From Gymnopus androsaceus JB14 (Eukaryota > Basidiomycota > Agaricomycetes > Agaricales > Omphalotaceae), in the NCBI GenBank assembly GCA_009733575.1, contig ML769557.1, forward strand, positions 85,091 through 149,090: a DNA stretch of 64,000 nt. The letters run 5' to 3'. Made by a program: the position numbers and the translations under genes. This document shows, one piece after another, positions 39,708 through 50,700 of this stretch. Within the stretch, counting starts at the first letter, position 1. Each line of letters opens with the position of its first letter. The notes below the pieces were generated by a model that saw only the letters and a list, made by a program, of their open reading frames with translations, did no database searches and was not told where the DNA came from.

Positions 39708-40916
39708 ATGGATCCACTCGCGGACCTGGAGGAGCTCACCCAAACTACGATGAAGCAGCTTTCAGATCTCTCACTCAGCCTAGGCCTAACACGTTTTCCC
39801 GAGAATCTACATACTTTCCTATCCTCCTTGTTCTTCTTCCTAGTGATTCACCAAGCATTTGCACCAGCTATTAGCAATTCTCTTTCTTCTAATTTCCGCG
39901 CCATGAATAGACGAGGCAGGAACAATTGGTGCGTAATACTTACCTGGGGTACTCGACATAATCTGAGGGATTTCTGACAAGGTCGATACACATCGTTTCA
40001 CAAATTCATGCGCTGATAATCGTACCAATGGCTCTACGCGCATTGAGTTCGCCAAATCTAGACAAGGACAGAGCTTTCGGCTGGGATGAGGAAACCTCTG
40101 GTCCATTGCAAGCTATCGCTAGCGCGTGAGTGTTTCGACGTTGTTCGACTGTTGTATTAACGTGGATTAGCTATTTTGTTTGGGATACTATTGATGCCGC
40201 TATAAACTATCATGAACTTGGATTTATCATTCATGGTGCGCCACATCTATGCTTTCGCGTTATTTCGCTGAAATCGCGTCTTTAGGGCTAGCTTGCTCCT
40301 ATGATATATATCATGTCTTTTGTGAGTATCACTCAGTGCTATATGAATCCGCTCTGACCAGTTCATCTACATAGTCGCCCTTCCTTTCATACTACGCCGC
40401 GCGATGTTTACTCTGGGAAACGTACGGTTCTCAGCACTTATGGTCATCTTTTCCTACTCACGATCCTGTAAAGGAGCACCATTTTCTTGAACATTCACTG
40501 GTTCCTTGACAAGACTAACCGCACGGGAACCACATTCCAACTTGTTAACGGAATCTTTCTCTTGGCCACATTCTTTGGAGTACGTTTGGTCTATGGAGGA
40601 TACGTCGTAAGTCCTTCTCCTCCAGTCTCCGCTTTGTCTAATCTCGGCTCTTCCACAGTCGTACAACTTTTTCTTCACATTGTACGAAGTGAGGGACACG
40701 GTACCTATGGTATATCTGCTTGTATACGGTGTGGGCAACATTGTCTTGCAAGCCTTGAATGTGTTTTGGTCAGTCATCCTCTTCGTTCCGTGGCAGCATG
40801 CACCGTAACATTATCCTACTAGGTTTACCAAGATGATTGCTGCACTACGAAAGCGGTTCGCGGTGGATCGCAAATCCGTCAAGGCAAATGGTAAACTAGA
40901 TGCAAAGAAGGAATAG
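39708..40916 (+). CDS. TLC-domain (TRAM/LAG1/CLN8) integral membrane protein
   Basis: Eight exons from ATG 39708. After an N-terminal amphipathic segment come several transmembrane helices: FLSSLFFFLVIHQAFAPAIS, IHALIIVPMALRALSS, AIASAYFVWDTIDAAINYHE, SPFLSYYAARCLLW, LNIHWFLDKTNRTG, LVNGIFLLATFFGVRLVYGG and MVYLLVYGVGNIVLQALNVF. The pattern of WDTIDA and a later LNIHWF matches TMEM56/TLCD-type TLC proteins, not ceramide synthases. The C-terminus is lysine-rich (KANGKLDAKKE), suiting ER retention by a dilysine-like tail; that is inference. All introns are GT-AG. It is convergent with the metaxin-like gene, 63 bp between stop codons. Confidence 0.82.
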
Positions 40917-40979
40917 AAGAAAGGACGACTAGAGTCTATAGAGCTTCCCGACTAGAAAGATTATACCGAAATGTCTTGA

Positions 40980-42034
40980 CTAGGTTCTAATGAACGCCGC
41001 TTTGACCATCCCTCGCACCCTCCATTCCCAAGCTACAAGGTTAACTCTCCTTGTTACTTCTGTTCGTACAAGCTCCGAAGACTGCAGTATGCAATGCAGG
41101 TATGCGAATATGAGTGCATCCAGAGGAGTAGGATGTCTGTAAAGTTCGATGAGCAAGATCAACTCAAAGGGAGGAACCCTACTTACTCGGACCCTAAAAA
41201 CCATCTATCTGTTCCCAGCTTTTCCGACAACGCGGCGATAGCCTCTGCGTACTGGTCGAAAACAGCTTTTTTGGCTGCCGGAGTGATTTTCGAACTGGAA
41301 CTGGGATGGCTATTCCAGGTTCCGAATGGGAGCGATATTGAGAATAAAGGGAGTAGGGATAGGAATCCAGTGTCCGGAGGAGGCGGAGGAACTAGGATGG
41401 ATTCGAGACTGGTGGAGGGAGTATATGGCGGAGCTAAGAGGGAATCAAGGAAGGATTTTGGAGGAGGCTGGGATAATATCTGCGAAGGATTTGGAAACCA
41501 AATTCATATATAAAATGCATTCCGTACCAAAGCAGCATGTACATTTCCTTCAAGTAATGCAACCCAAGCCCTGCTCTCATCTTTCGCTGCTTCATCTCTA
41601 TACCCTTCCCAAGCATCGTCTAGCGCACTATGAGCAAGCTTCACATCGACCCATTCCACAATATGTGGTGCAGAAAGAAGCTCTGTACTGTCATCTATTG
41701 CACCCGTACTAGAAACTTTCTTGTATGCTGTCCAAGAATACGACGCAGACGCGTCGAACGGAACGTGAAAATTCGGTAGCCTGCCTTCTATTGCTCCCTG
41801 AGCATCTACATCGAACCGGACACGAATTTTGCTGAGGCCTCTGAGCGCGAGGTAAGCCTGCCATTTGAGGCATTCAACGTCAGAGCTGAGGACAGCGTCA
41901 GAAGAATGTTCATTGGATGGATGAACCCATATTGTGGGACCATCTAAGACTGAATTTCCTTTTGCATTGAGCGGAGGGTGAGAGTAGAGAGGGAAATAAG
42001 AGAATAACGATTTTAGAGGGCCGGGAACTTGCAT
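40980..42034 (-). CDS. Metaxin/SAM37-like mitochondrial outer-membrane import protein
   Basis: Three exons (42034-41528, 41479-41187, 41136-40980) encode 318 residues. MQVPGPLKSLFSYFPLYSHP is followed by LSSDVECLKWQAYLALRGL, the metaxin N-terminal thioredoxin-like segment, then PSEVEW-like HIVEWVDVKLAHSALDDAW. The C-terminal GST-like part holds FDQYAEAIAALSEKLGTDRW, FLGSE and TPLDALIFAYLHCILQS. Metaxins form part of the SAM complex that inserts beta-barrel proteins. The first intron is only 48 bp (41480-41527); missing it would leave a false stop at 41504. I start at the first ATG of the frame (42034). The start codon of SRP receptor beta is 54 bp away on the other strand. Confidence 0.78.
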
Positions 42035-42088
42035 CCAAGGGGAAAGAGAGAACGAATTAGGCAATTTGCATTTCTTCCTTCAACCATC
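42035..42088. promoter_or_regulatory. Very short bidirectional interval between metaxin-like and SRP receptor beta genes
   Basis: 54 bp separate the two start codons. The 5' leaders must overlap or be extremely short. No TATA box visible. Confidence 0.4.
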
Positions 42089-43072
42089 ATGGACTCTAAT
42101 CATACCGGCTCAGAACCACCAGAGTCTCTGCCAATAATGTCTACACAAAATCTATTACTGGCTTCATTATTCGTTGCGATAATCTCAATTGCTAGTATGT
42201 CGCCTGTCATCGTCTATAACGCGTATCTAATAAATCCAAGTTTTTGTATTCATTTCTAGAAGAACGAGCCAATCCAAACGCAATATTCTTCTTCTTGCTG
42301 GTCCTCCTGATTCCGGGAAAACAGCTATATTCTCCTCGGTTCGTATTCGACCTGTTGTTGCGCTGGCAGGAGCTTGATACAGGTTCATGTAGCTCGTATA
42401 TGGCCATGCAATCCAACCAATACTTCGATGCAGGCCAATTCTTCCTTGCTGAATGTACCAGGAAAAAAGGATCCTATCCAAGTCGTCGACATTCCCGGAC
42501 ACCCTAGGCTCCGAGATCAGTTCAGGGAGTCTTTACCTTCTACGAAAGCCATTGCGTTTGTTGTAGACGCAAATACTGTATCTCGGAATGCAGCTATTGT
42601 TGCAGAGTATGTTCTAATATTCATTCTACCTGAACATCATCTTAATTCCCATTACAGACATCTACACTCCGTTCTCGACGCCATAATGGCATTACCTCCT
42701 TCACAAAAACTTCCCTCCCTTTTAATCCTCGCACACAAATCCGACCTCATCAAAACCTCCTCGATATCTACCGATGCGACAGCATTAGCTGTGAACCGTG
42801 TTCAAACTATCCTCGAAAGAGAGCTGGAGAGACGGAGAGCATCACAATCTGGTGGAATGGGCGTGGAAGGCCTAGGTGAAGAAGGGAACGAATCGCCACA
42901 TATGGGCGGATTGGATTGCAGCGGACCAGGAGGACCTTTCAAATTCGAAAACTGGGAAGGGGGAGAAATACTGTTCCTTGGAACTTGTGTTCAGTATTCA
43001 GAGTCTACTGACGAAAAGTCTGTTAAAGGGAGTATAACTCCTTTGATGGAATGGATGGAAGAAAATATGTAA
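42089..43072 (+). CDS. SRP102: Signal recognition particle receptor beta subunit (small GTPase)
   Basis: About four exons from ATG 42089. After a short lumenal part there is a membrane anchor (NLLLASLFVAIISIA). The G1 P-loop GPPDSGKTAIFSS, the threonine region NTSMQANSS, G3 VVDIPGHPRLRDQF and G4 LAHKSDL (NKxD-like) follow in order. A C-terminal FLGTCVQYSESTDEKSVKG is the usual ending of the family, and the gene stops after EWMEENM. With SRP receptor alpha it recruits ribosome-SRP complexes to the ER. The first junction (acceptor at 42266) needs a non-standard donor or one base removed to join the frames. An in-frame stop near 42375 is removed by a 46-bp intron with donor GTTCGT. Confidence 0.88.
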
Positions 43073-43697
43073 AATATCCAGGTTCATTTCTGTATAAAAT
43101 CTATTCTGTGTGGAATTCGAGAGGAGGAAAATAGCACTATGTGCTCCCAGGTTTTCTGTGCATCTCAAACCTTTCGTGGCAGCACAGCCTTGCACACCGT
43201 AGACTCGAGCAGTCGCCGTAGTGGATGCAGCGACGTTGATGATGAGTCGATCAAAGTGCCGCAAAGCTGTCCTAGCCGAACTTCGATCGTCTTCATCGAA
43301 CGTCACCGGCGACACAGCCGCTGGTTCGAGTCTACCAACACCGCTCAAATAATAGACTGGTAAGTCCTCAGGGGATCAGGTTCCTCGAATAACTGTCACG
43401 ATTCAATTTTAGAAAACACTTTTCTCGACACGTAGATGAAAAGACTAAGACGTTCAAGATGGCATTAGCAAATATTTGCTGGACTCCAGGCGAGTAGATA
43501 CAGCAGAGCAAACTTTTGGTTTGCGCTGCTGGATCTACTTGCATGGTGCCAATAAACGATAATGAAGAACACAAAAACAAAACAAATATGATATTCCCTT
43601 GCAAATCTCAGGACATTTTTCAACGTGTTTACTGTACGTACATAGCCAGTCCTCCAAGCAACCCCTCGAATGAACGAAATGAACGATATACTGGCAT
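43073..43697. other. Convergent 3' intergenic region
   Basis: 625 bp between the SRP receptor beta and GH7 stop codons. Open frames here have no motif. Nothing recognised. Confidence 0.4.
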
Positions 43698-45723
43698 TCA
43701 AGCCAAGCACTGACTGAAATAGGCGTTGTTCACTTCGCAGGTAGAGCCCGCGGCGCAAACGGTTGGTCCAGTCCAGCCGATACCGCCACTAGAGGATGGA
43801 AGGTTTGGTCAGTATTAAAGAGAGAGCTACTATATTGAAACTTACCATTGGCCGAACACGGTTTGTGTCGCGGCAGGTGCAGTACCTGTACCGGTGCTAG
43901 TTCCAGTTCCAGTTCCGGTGGTTCCAGTAGCGCTGAACGTCGAGCCGATGGCACCAAACTTGATGTTGGAGAAGATGACATTGGAGTTGGGAGACTCGGC
44001 CTCGGTGGTGGCGGAATCACCTGAAGTGACTGCGCAAGATCCACGGGCGTCACCTGGTGCAGTTCCGCCGACAGGGAAATCGCTGTCGAGCCAGAGCATA
44101 TTCACCTATTCGAGGTCAGAACGGGTTCATTCCTGTTTCTGTTTTCACTTACGGCGGTGTCATCCCAGATGGACATAACCAAAACCATACCAGTGTTGAA
44201 GGCTTCGCCCATAGCTGCCAATCCACCCTTCTCGTCAAAGGTGTCAGTCTCGGCGAAGGCTGTAGTTTCTTGTTCGCAGAACTCGGTCGAAATCGCGTTG
44301 GTTGCGGTGATTCCAGCGACATTCGTGTTAACGTTTTGAATGATGTTCCCGTTCTGAACGTAGAGACGGTTGATGGAAGAAAGAGTACCGGTGCTCTCGT
44401 TGTTCGAAGAGATAAACTGGGTGACAACAGTGAAAGGCTGAGTAGTGTCGACGGTCATTCCGGGGCCGTAAAAGTCGGTGACACCAAGACGGAACGGGTT
44501 GAAGTCGCAGCCAGCCTGGTCACAGAAACCAGTGGTAGCGTTGGCAGCAGAACAATCGGTGCCAGTGCATGAGGTTTGTTCAGTGACAGTGCAAGAGTGA
44601 GCAGTCAAAGCTGTCGACATCGAGTTGGCTTCCCAGATCTAGTGAATTGTGTGAGTGGACCTTCAATCTCAACTATTGGTGAAGACCCACATCCATCTCA
44701 ACACAGCAGGTACCCATGCTACCTGTTCCACTGTTATCGTTAGGGTCCTGAGGGTTAGGTGTCTACATACATCCACGTCAGTATACTATATTCAGCCTGG
44801 TTACAGGAAGTTTGAGCGCACCCAGTCAACGATGTTAGCCACTCCATCGATGAACTTGATGTCCTGAGGGCATTGAGAGTCACAGTAGCCAGTTCCGTAC
44901 TGAGCGCCGGCCTTGTTAGTGGGGAATCGAGCCTATAGAACCAGTTGAGAAGTCATATACATTTGATCATCTGTATTCAAACTTACAACACCGCCGTCTG
45001 CGTCCATTTGGGAGAAGTACAGAGCTCCGTTAATACCACAGGGGAGGTTAGAAACATCGACGGTAAAGGTGAATTCCTGGTTGACCAGTTTGAAGATCTC
45101 GTATTCGGTCTCGCTTCCAGCAGCCATCAAGTACAGGCGGGAACCAACGTTCTTTTGCTCAGAGACTGTCACATAGCCGAGAGTCAAAGAGTCACCGGTG
45201 GTGGTAACACCGTAGGTCTCTGAAAATCGCTGTATTAGAATGGAGTGCGAAAGAAAGAAAAGACCAATTTGCCTTCGTAGTCAGCTCCGTCGAGTGCACA
45301 CTCTTCAGTGCTACGGATATGTTAGAAAATTATCTGCACAAATAGATGACCGAATTCGTACCAGACAGTTGGGCCTGTAGATATAATGCATTAGTACGTA
45401 GAAGAATTTGTGAAAAAGTAGGGCTATCGTACTTGTGCAAATACTAAAGTCCCATTCGTTGCCTGTTAATGAAATGAATACACAAATGATAATACCAGGA
45501 GGAGAAATTGCGTACCTTCGTAACAGTTAGTCGTAGAACCAACTTGGTGTAGGTAGCGCCAGTTAGCGTCAACGACAACTGAGCCATCCACTGTCGTGCA
45601 ACCCGATGCGGTACATGTCTCCCAGGTAAGAGGAGGGTGAACCTCAGGTGTCAGCGTACCGATCTGTTGACCGTACGCGACAGCGAAGAAAGCAAAGGAG
45701 ATGAGAGCAGCAGAGCGAAACAT
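43698..45723 (-). CDS. cbh1: GH7 cellobiohydrolase (CBHI-type) with C-terminal CBM1
   Basis: Minus-strand gene of about nine exons. [18 protein letters not shown] is a signal peptide and [19 protein letters not shown] is the typical mature start. [20 protein letters not shown] and [16 protein letters not shown] follow. The catalytic motif EMD-IWEANS (nucle­ophile and acid/base glutamates) is split by an intron after [29 protein letters not shown] and [20 protein letters not shown] complete the core. A Gly/Thr linker leads to a CBM1 ([29 protein letters not shown]). The enzyme releases cellobiose from chain ends of crystalline cellulose. A 13-nt exon (PTVC) is used near 45364-45376. A TATA box and a duplicated promoter block lie upstream. 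Confidence 0.96.
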
Positions 45724-45779
45724 CCTTGACGATTGTGTGTTAAACCGATGGAGACTGTAGTACGACAAGAAACTTGCGT

Positions 45780-45789
45780 CTTTTATACT
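45780..45789 (-). promoter_or_regulatory. TATA box of the GH7 gene
   Basis: AGTATAAAAG on the minus strand, about 57 bp upstream of the start codon. Confidence 0.6.
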
Positions 45790-45849
45790 CATCGCAGGAC
45801 CCATAGGAGAACCCAAAACATAATCAACCTCCAATTGCGGATTTTTTCC

Positions 45850-46097
45850 GGTGGTAACTGACGAGGAGAACAAGAAATTCACCCGCGCATTTTCCGCCAG
45901 TAAGCTTCGAATCGTTTACCTTGTGTAGAGCTAAAAGGAGTAAATGAAGTCGTGCGGTAGCACCGCTCGGAAATTGGTGGTAACTGACGAGGAGAACAGG
46001 AAATTCATCCGCGCATTTTCCGTCAGTAAGCTTCGAGTCCTTTACCTTGTATATAGAGCTAAAAGGAGCCGTGCGGTAGCATCGTTCGGATATTCCT
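45850..46097. repeat. Tandem duplication of 126 bp in the GH7 promoter
   Basis: Two adjacent copies beginning GGTGGTAACTGACGAGGAGA at 45850 and 45976. Both contain CGCGCATTTTCCG, AGTAAGCTTCGA, TTTACCTTGT and GTGCGGTAGCA. The second copy has small differences near its end. They lie 127-375 bp upstream of the GH7 start and may double regulatory sites for cellulase induction or repression; no specific site is proven. Confidence 0.8.
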
Positions 46098-46602
46098 CGT
46101 CGTACTATTTCTGGCATTAGCCTGCTCGGGAAAGTGAGAGCAAAAGTGAGAGCAGAGTGACCTATTTAAAACCTGGTCACCATTGCATATAGAGCTAGCG
46201 TTCTGTCGATCAAAAATATTTTTAGTTCAGTTCAATAGGTTTTGATCAAGTACCTGAGTCTTGAGAATCCTTTTCTCGACAAGTTACATGTTGCAGCCCT
46301 TGTGCGCTGAGATTCGCGCGCAATTACGACCGTATGGTTTCTCCGACCTCCCAGGAGTGACAGTTGGAGTTGTGATTGGGCCTGGAAAAAGAGACAAGTG
46401 AGCAAAAAATAAAAATTGAAAGAAAAACACAAAACATACCTGCACTGTCAGCAGCAGAATGATAAGCATTAACAAAATTTCAGGTGACACAAGGGCATTC
46501 ACATACCTGGAGCATCTGCAGCTGTAGCAGCAATACCTAGAATGCCAGCAGTGTTAGTTGGAGCTAGGTAGAAATAAGAATATTGGCAAGAGCTGAGTAA
46601 AA

Positions 46603-47232
46603 CATCAGCAAAACCTGGGTGAGCTGGACAGAGCTGGACAGCTTTGTGCAGCGCTCATAGCACCCATAGCACCCATAGCAAGGTCCCCATCTGTCCAGAG
46701 CTATGGATTGCTATGGATTGTATATTTCATGGCATGTTGTCTGTCAGCCGTTCAATTCAAAACTAAATATATCCTTGTTTTGAAATCACTTCCCTCATGG
46801 CAACACTCACTGAACCAAAGTTTAAATAATCATAATCGTATAATATTATATTGGCATGATCATGGTAGTACACATAGTGGCAAAACTAGTATAAATAAAG
46901 TACTAGTTCTTACATATACTACAGTAAGCGGTAGCCCTAACCAAAATATTGGAGATGTCAAATGAATCAAGAATATCCAGAACCAAAGTCGCAACTCAGT
47001 GTTGACTTGGAAAAAAATTGGGGAAGTTGCAAGAATGCATCCTGGATGTGTCGACTCTTATATATGGTTGGTGGGAGAGAATGACAGCTGTCAAATGCTT
47101 GACAGTTGGTTCAAACACTCAGAAATCCCACAGGAGCTCATAGTAAGCCATAGCAGGCCATAGAAGCCATAGTGCTGTAGAGCACAATGGCTTGCTATGG
47201 CTGCTATGACCATTACCCAGGTTTTGCTGATG
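46603..47232. mobile_element. Candidate 630-bp DNA element with 17-bp perfect terminal inverted repeats
   Basis: CATCAGCAAAACCTGGG at 46603-46619 recurs as its exact reverse complement at 47216-47232. Both ends carry clusters of CATAGC/GCTATG hexamers inside. A direct partial copy of the left flank (GTTGGAGCTGGGTA..GATCAGCAAAACCT) lies at 47276-47314. No transposase and no clear target duplication was found, so the true borders may lie elsewhere in this repeat-rich stretch. Confidence 0.5.
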
Positions 47233-47341
47233 AAGGCAAAAGGAGTATTCATGTACCTGTGGGACTGGCAGTAGTAGTTGGAGCTGGGTAAAAATGAGAA
47301 GATCAGCAAAACCTATATGTTGCCAGAGCAGTCAGAGTATT

Positions 47342-47346
47342 GAATT
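47342..47346. repeat. 5-bp target site duplication of the Copia element (left)
   Basis: GAATT directly before the 5' LTR, matching GAATT at 52552-52556 directly after the 3' LTR. Confidence 0.85.
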
Positions 47347-47655
47347 TGTTGGAGAGTACTCCGTACAATACACTACGCTTTGACATTTCCACTTATAGAT
47401 ACTTATTTGTTTATCCGGTTTCGAGGTCTCTGCTTACCTACGTCGATCATACAATCAACATATATACTGAGTGCAGCGACTTTTACCTCCCTCAGTTGTA
47501 CCACGACTTACGTGCCCAACTGAGGTGAGACTTTCTTTTCTTTTCTACTACTGTACTGTTACTCATGATTACTACCTTAGTTTACTTTCGTAACAGGTAC
47601 AGTACTATTAGTTGTACCACAGCTTACATGCCCAACTGAGTTTACTTTCGTAACA
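47347..47655 (+). repeat. 5' LTR of the Copia element
   Basis: 309 bp, TGTTGGAGAGTACTCC..TAACA. It contains an internal duplication: GTTGTACCACGACTTACGTG and TTTACTTTCGTAACAG each occur twice. Confidence 0.9.
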
Positions 47656-47733
47656 GATTATGAGACTGGCTGTTCTACGAGCTTAAAGGAATAGTTAAAG
47701 CGAATCAACTTACATCACCAATCCCAGGACTCC

Positions 47734-50700
47734 ATGGCATCAGGAAACTCTCTCCTGAATGTTCCCTCATTCCCCGAAGCATCTCAGCTATCGGGGCAGG
47801 ACACCTGGCAGGTGTTCAAAGATTGTGTCAAGCTCAACGTACAAGTTAGGGGCCTTGGTGGATACCTCGATGGGTCCATCCCCAAACCAACGTCGGCTAC
47901 GTACATCTATACAGCCCAATCCGCGTCACCTGCCGACAGCCTTTTTCCTTCTCCGGGCGAGTGGAATCAGCACAAGCGTATGGTCGCATCCATAGTCTTC
48001 CTGAACTGCACCAACCCAATAGGCATAGGCATCGACCACGGTGATACTGCTCACAAGACATGGCAATACCTTATCAAGAAATACGAAGCCAAAGACAAAC
48101 AGTGTATTCATATCGCAGATACCCTCCTATGCCAACACAAGTTCGATCCGGAATCAACCACGATGGAGGAACACAAAAAGAAAATGAAGAACCTGTTGAA
48201 GCAGCTCCATAACCTCGGAGGGACCTGCAATGACCATCAATTTAGGATGATAGTCATAGCCTCTATGCTGGAAGCTTGGAAAGACTACGTTCTAAACGTA
48301 CCTGGTCTATTCAGCTCCGAGGCCTTCACTTACCTCCACCGCCTCTACTTAGATAAAGTTGGTTGTACCGGCAATGGGGACAATGACTACATCAAGAAGA
48401 AGGTAGCCGCACTCGTCGCACAATACCTAGCTATGCATGCTGCTAGCACGTCCTCCCCTAACGCCAAATGTGAACGACTCACCTGTGTCAACCCTGTTTG
48501 TCCCACCAAGGTAGGACACACCATAGACAGGTGTTGGGCTAAAGGGGGCGGAGCTGAAGGGAAGGCGCCAAAGTCCTGGCACGACAAGTACGGGACCAAA
48601 GCATCATCTAGTGACACGGCATCCCTCATTGACATCTACATTGGTTCCATGTACTCCCCAAAGAAACCCGACGATGGTACGTCTTCTGACACAACATCCT
48701 CCTCCACACCATCTGATACCCCTATTAGGGTTGCTCATGCCGTTCTAGATAACGGAGGGGATCAGAGAGGAGGAGGAGTAGATAAAGACGTACCTATGCC
48801 TGTTCACCACCTAGTACCTGACGATGAGTGTACCGTTTGTAAAGCACGGAATATACCACTTTACTCATCATTGTCAACCGACCCAATCCTAACGTACATT
48901 GACTCCGGCGCCACGGACCACTGCTGGGTCCAAAGGGCACAATTCACGGAGTACAGGGAGGTTGAAGAGAAAGGAAATAGTGCAGTTGCAGGTGCAGATG
49001 GCCAGTTCCACATCCAGGGATTTGGAACGGTGGAATTCACCACCCAAGTCAACGGAGAGAAGAGGATTGTCCGCCTCCAGAATGTCAAACACACGCCGGA
49101 GTTTGGACATAACCTCATCTCACTGTCAACATTGGATAGGTGGGGATTCAAAGGACAGTGGGGAGGAGGGATGATGACCGTTCGTACCGAATCAGGAAGT
49201 ACAGCAATGGTTGGATATGGGAAAGGGAGAATGTACGAAGTCGAAGTGCTAGAAACAACCAAAGTCGACGTAAAGTCAGCGAGATCCCATGAGAGACCAG
49301 TCGACATACTCACCTGGCACCAGAGACTTGGACACGTTGCCATACCCAGGATCCTCCAAATGGCCAACAGAAATCTCGTGGACGGCCTGAAAATCACATC
49401 AAGAGATGTGTATGGGATGTGCAAATTGTGCCTGTACGGTAAGGCAGTACGGAGACCATTCGATGAACACCTGGAGCACGAGACGGATGTCCTAGAGAGG
49501 GTCCACATTGATTTGTTTGGCCCAACAAGAACTCAGAGCAAAGGGGGTGCATCATACCTGATGTTGTGCACGGACGGCCACTCAATGGTCAAAGTACCAT
49601 CGTTCCTCCCCAACAAACACAGCGAGACTACCCTAAAGGAGTTCCACAAGTTCAGAGTCAAGGCGGAAAACCATACGGGGAAAAGGGTCCTGACTATTCG
49701 AATCAACGGTGGAAAGGAACTCAACAATAGGCTGATGGAGGAGTATTGCTCACAACGGGGTATAGCAATCAAAAAGGTACCTCCATATTCCTCAGCAGTG
49801 AACGGGATGGCTGAAAGAGCGAATCAAACGGTGATTGAGGGAACAAGGACTCTCCTTGACGAATCAGGGCTACCGCATTCATTCTGGGCGGAAGCAGCAG
49901 CGACGTTCTGTTACATGGAGAGCTTCGTGCCCTCAGCGCGGTTCCCAGACGGCGTGCCAATAGAGGTGTGGACACGGAAAAGGCACGATGTGTCACATCT
50001 GAGGCCGTTTGGCTGCAAGTGTTGGGCTACGTTGCCGGATATTCGAACAGGGGGGAAATTGGCGAGACAAGCGGTTGAGGGAGTTTTGGTCGGCTACATG
50101 AACAGGAGGGGGTATAGACTTTATATCCCGAGCTCGAGAACATTCCTGGAATCGAGAGACGTTAAGTTTGAGGAAGGTGAAGCTAAGTGGACAAGGGCCA
50201 AACCAATGGAGAACACCGATCAAATCGAGGTGTTGCCTTTCGGAGATACCGGCCTCGGGATCAATCTAGGAATGCCGAGAGATCCTAAAGCCGCGGAACA
50301 GCCCACAGGAAGTCACCGTCCACATTCCCAACCACTAGCTCCTGAAAACCACCAACCACGTAACCCAACACCACTTCCTCCAACAGATCCTGTACCTTTA
50401 CCTGCTCCCATACCACCTGCACCTTTACCTGCTCCCACAATAAACCAGCCTGCTATCCAACCAGAACCTCGCCGGAGTACACGCCAACGTAAACTCACCA
50501 CGAGACTGCTGGAGTCAGAAGCGTCCAAGGATAGAGAACGCGAAGCGAAAGAGAGCGGGGAAGCCTGGGCCAACGACCTCCCATCAGACCAACAACCGCT
50601 TGCCCTGATTGTCCAGAATCCATGGGCGTTTGCATCCACGGACTCGGAGTTTTGGGTACCACATTTGTACAAGCAAGCAATGCAAAGACCCGACCTTTGG

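Noticed and set aside
41504..41506. Premature stop in the metaxin-like gene
   Set aside because: A 48-bp GT-AG intron (41480-41527) removes it and gives a continuous 318-residue protein.
41094..41712. Plus-strand open frames of 128-139 codons
   Set aside because: Antisense to the coding exons of the metaxin-like gene, which has family motifs on the minus strand.
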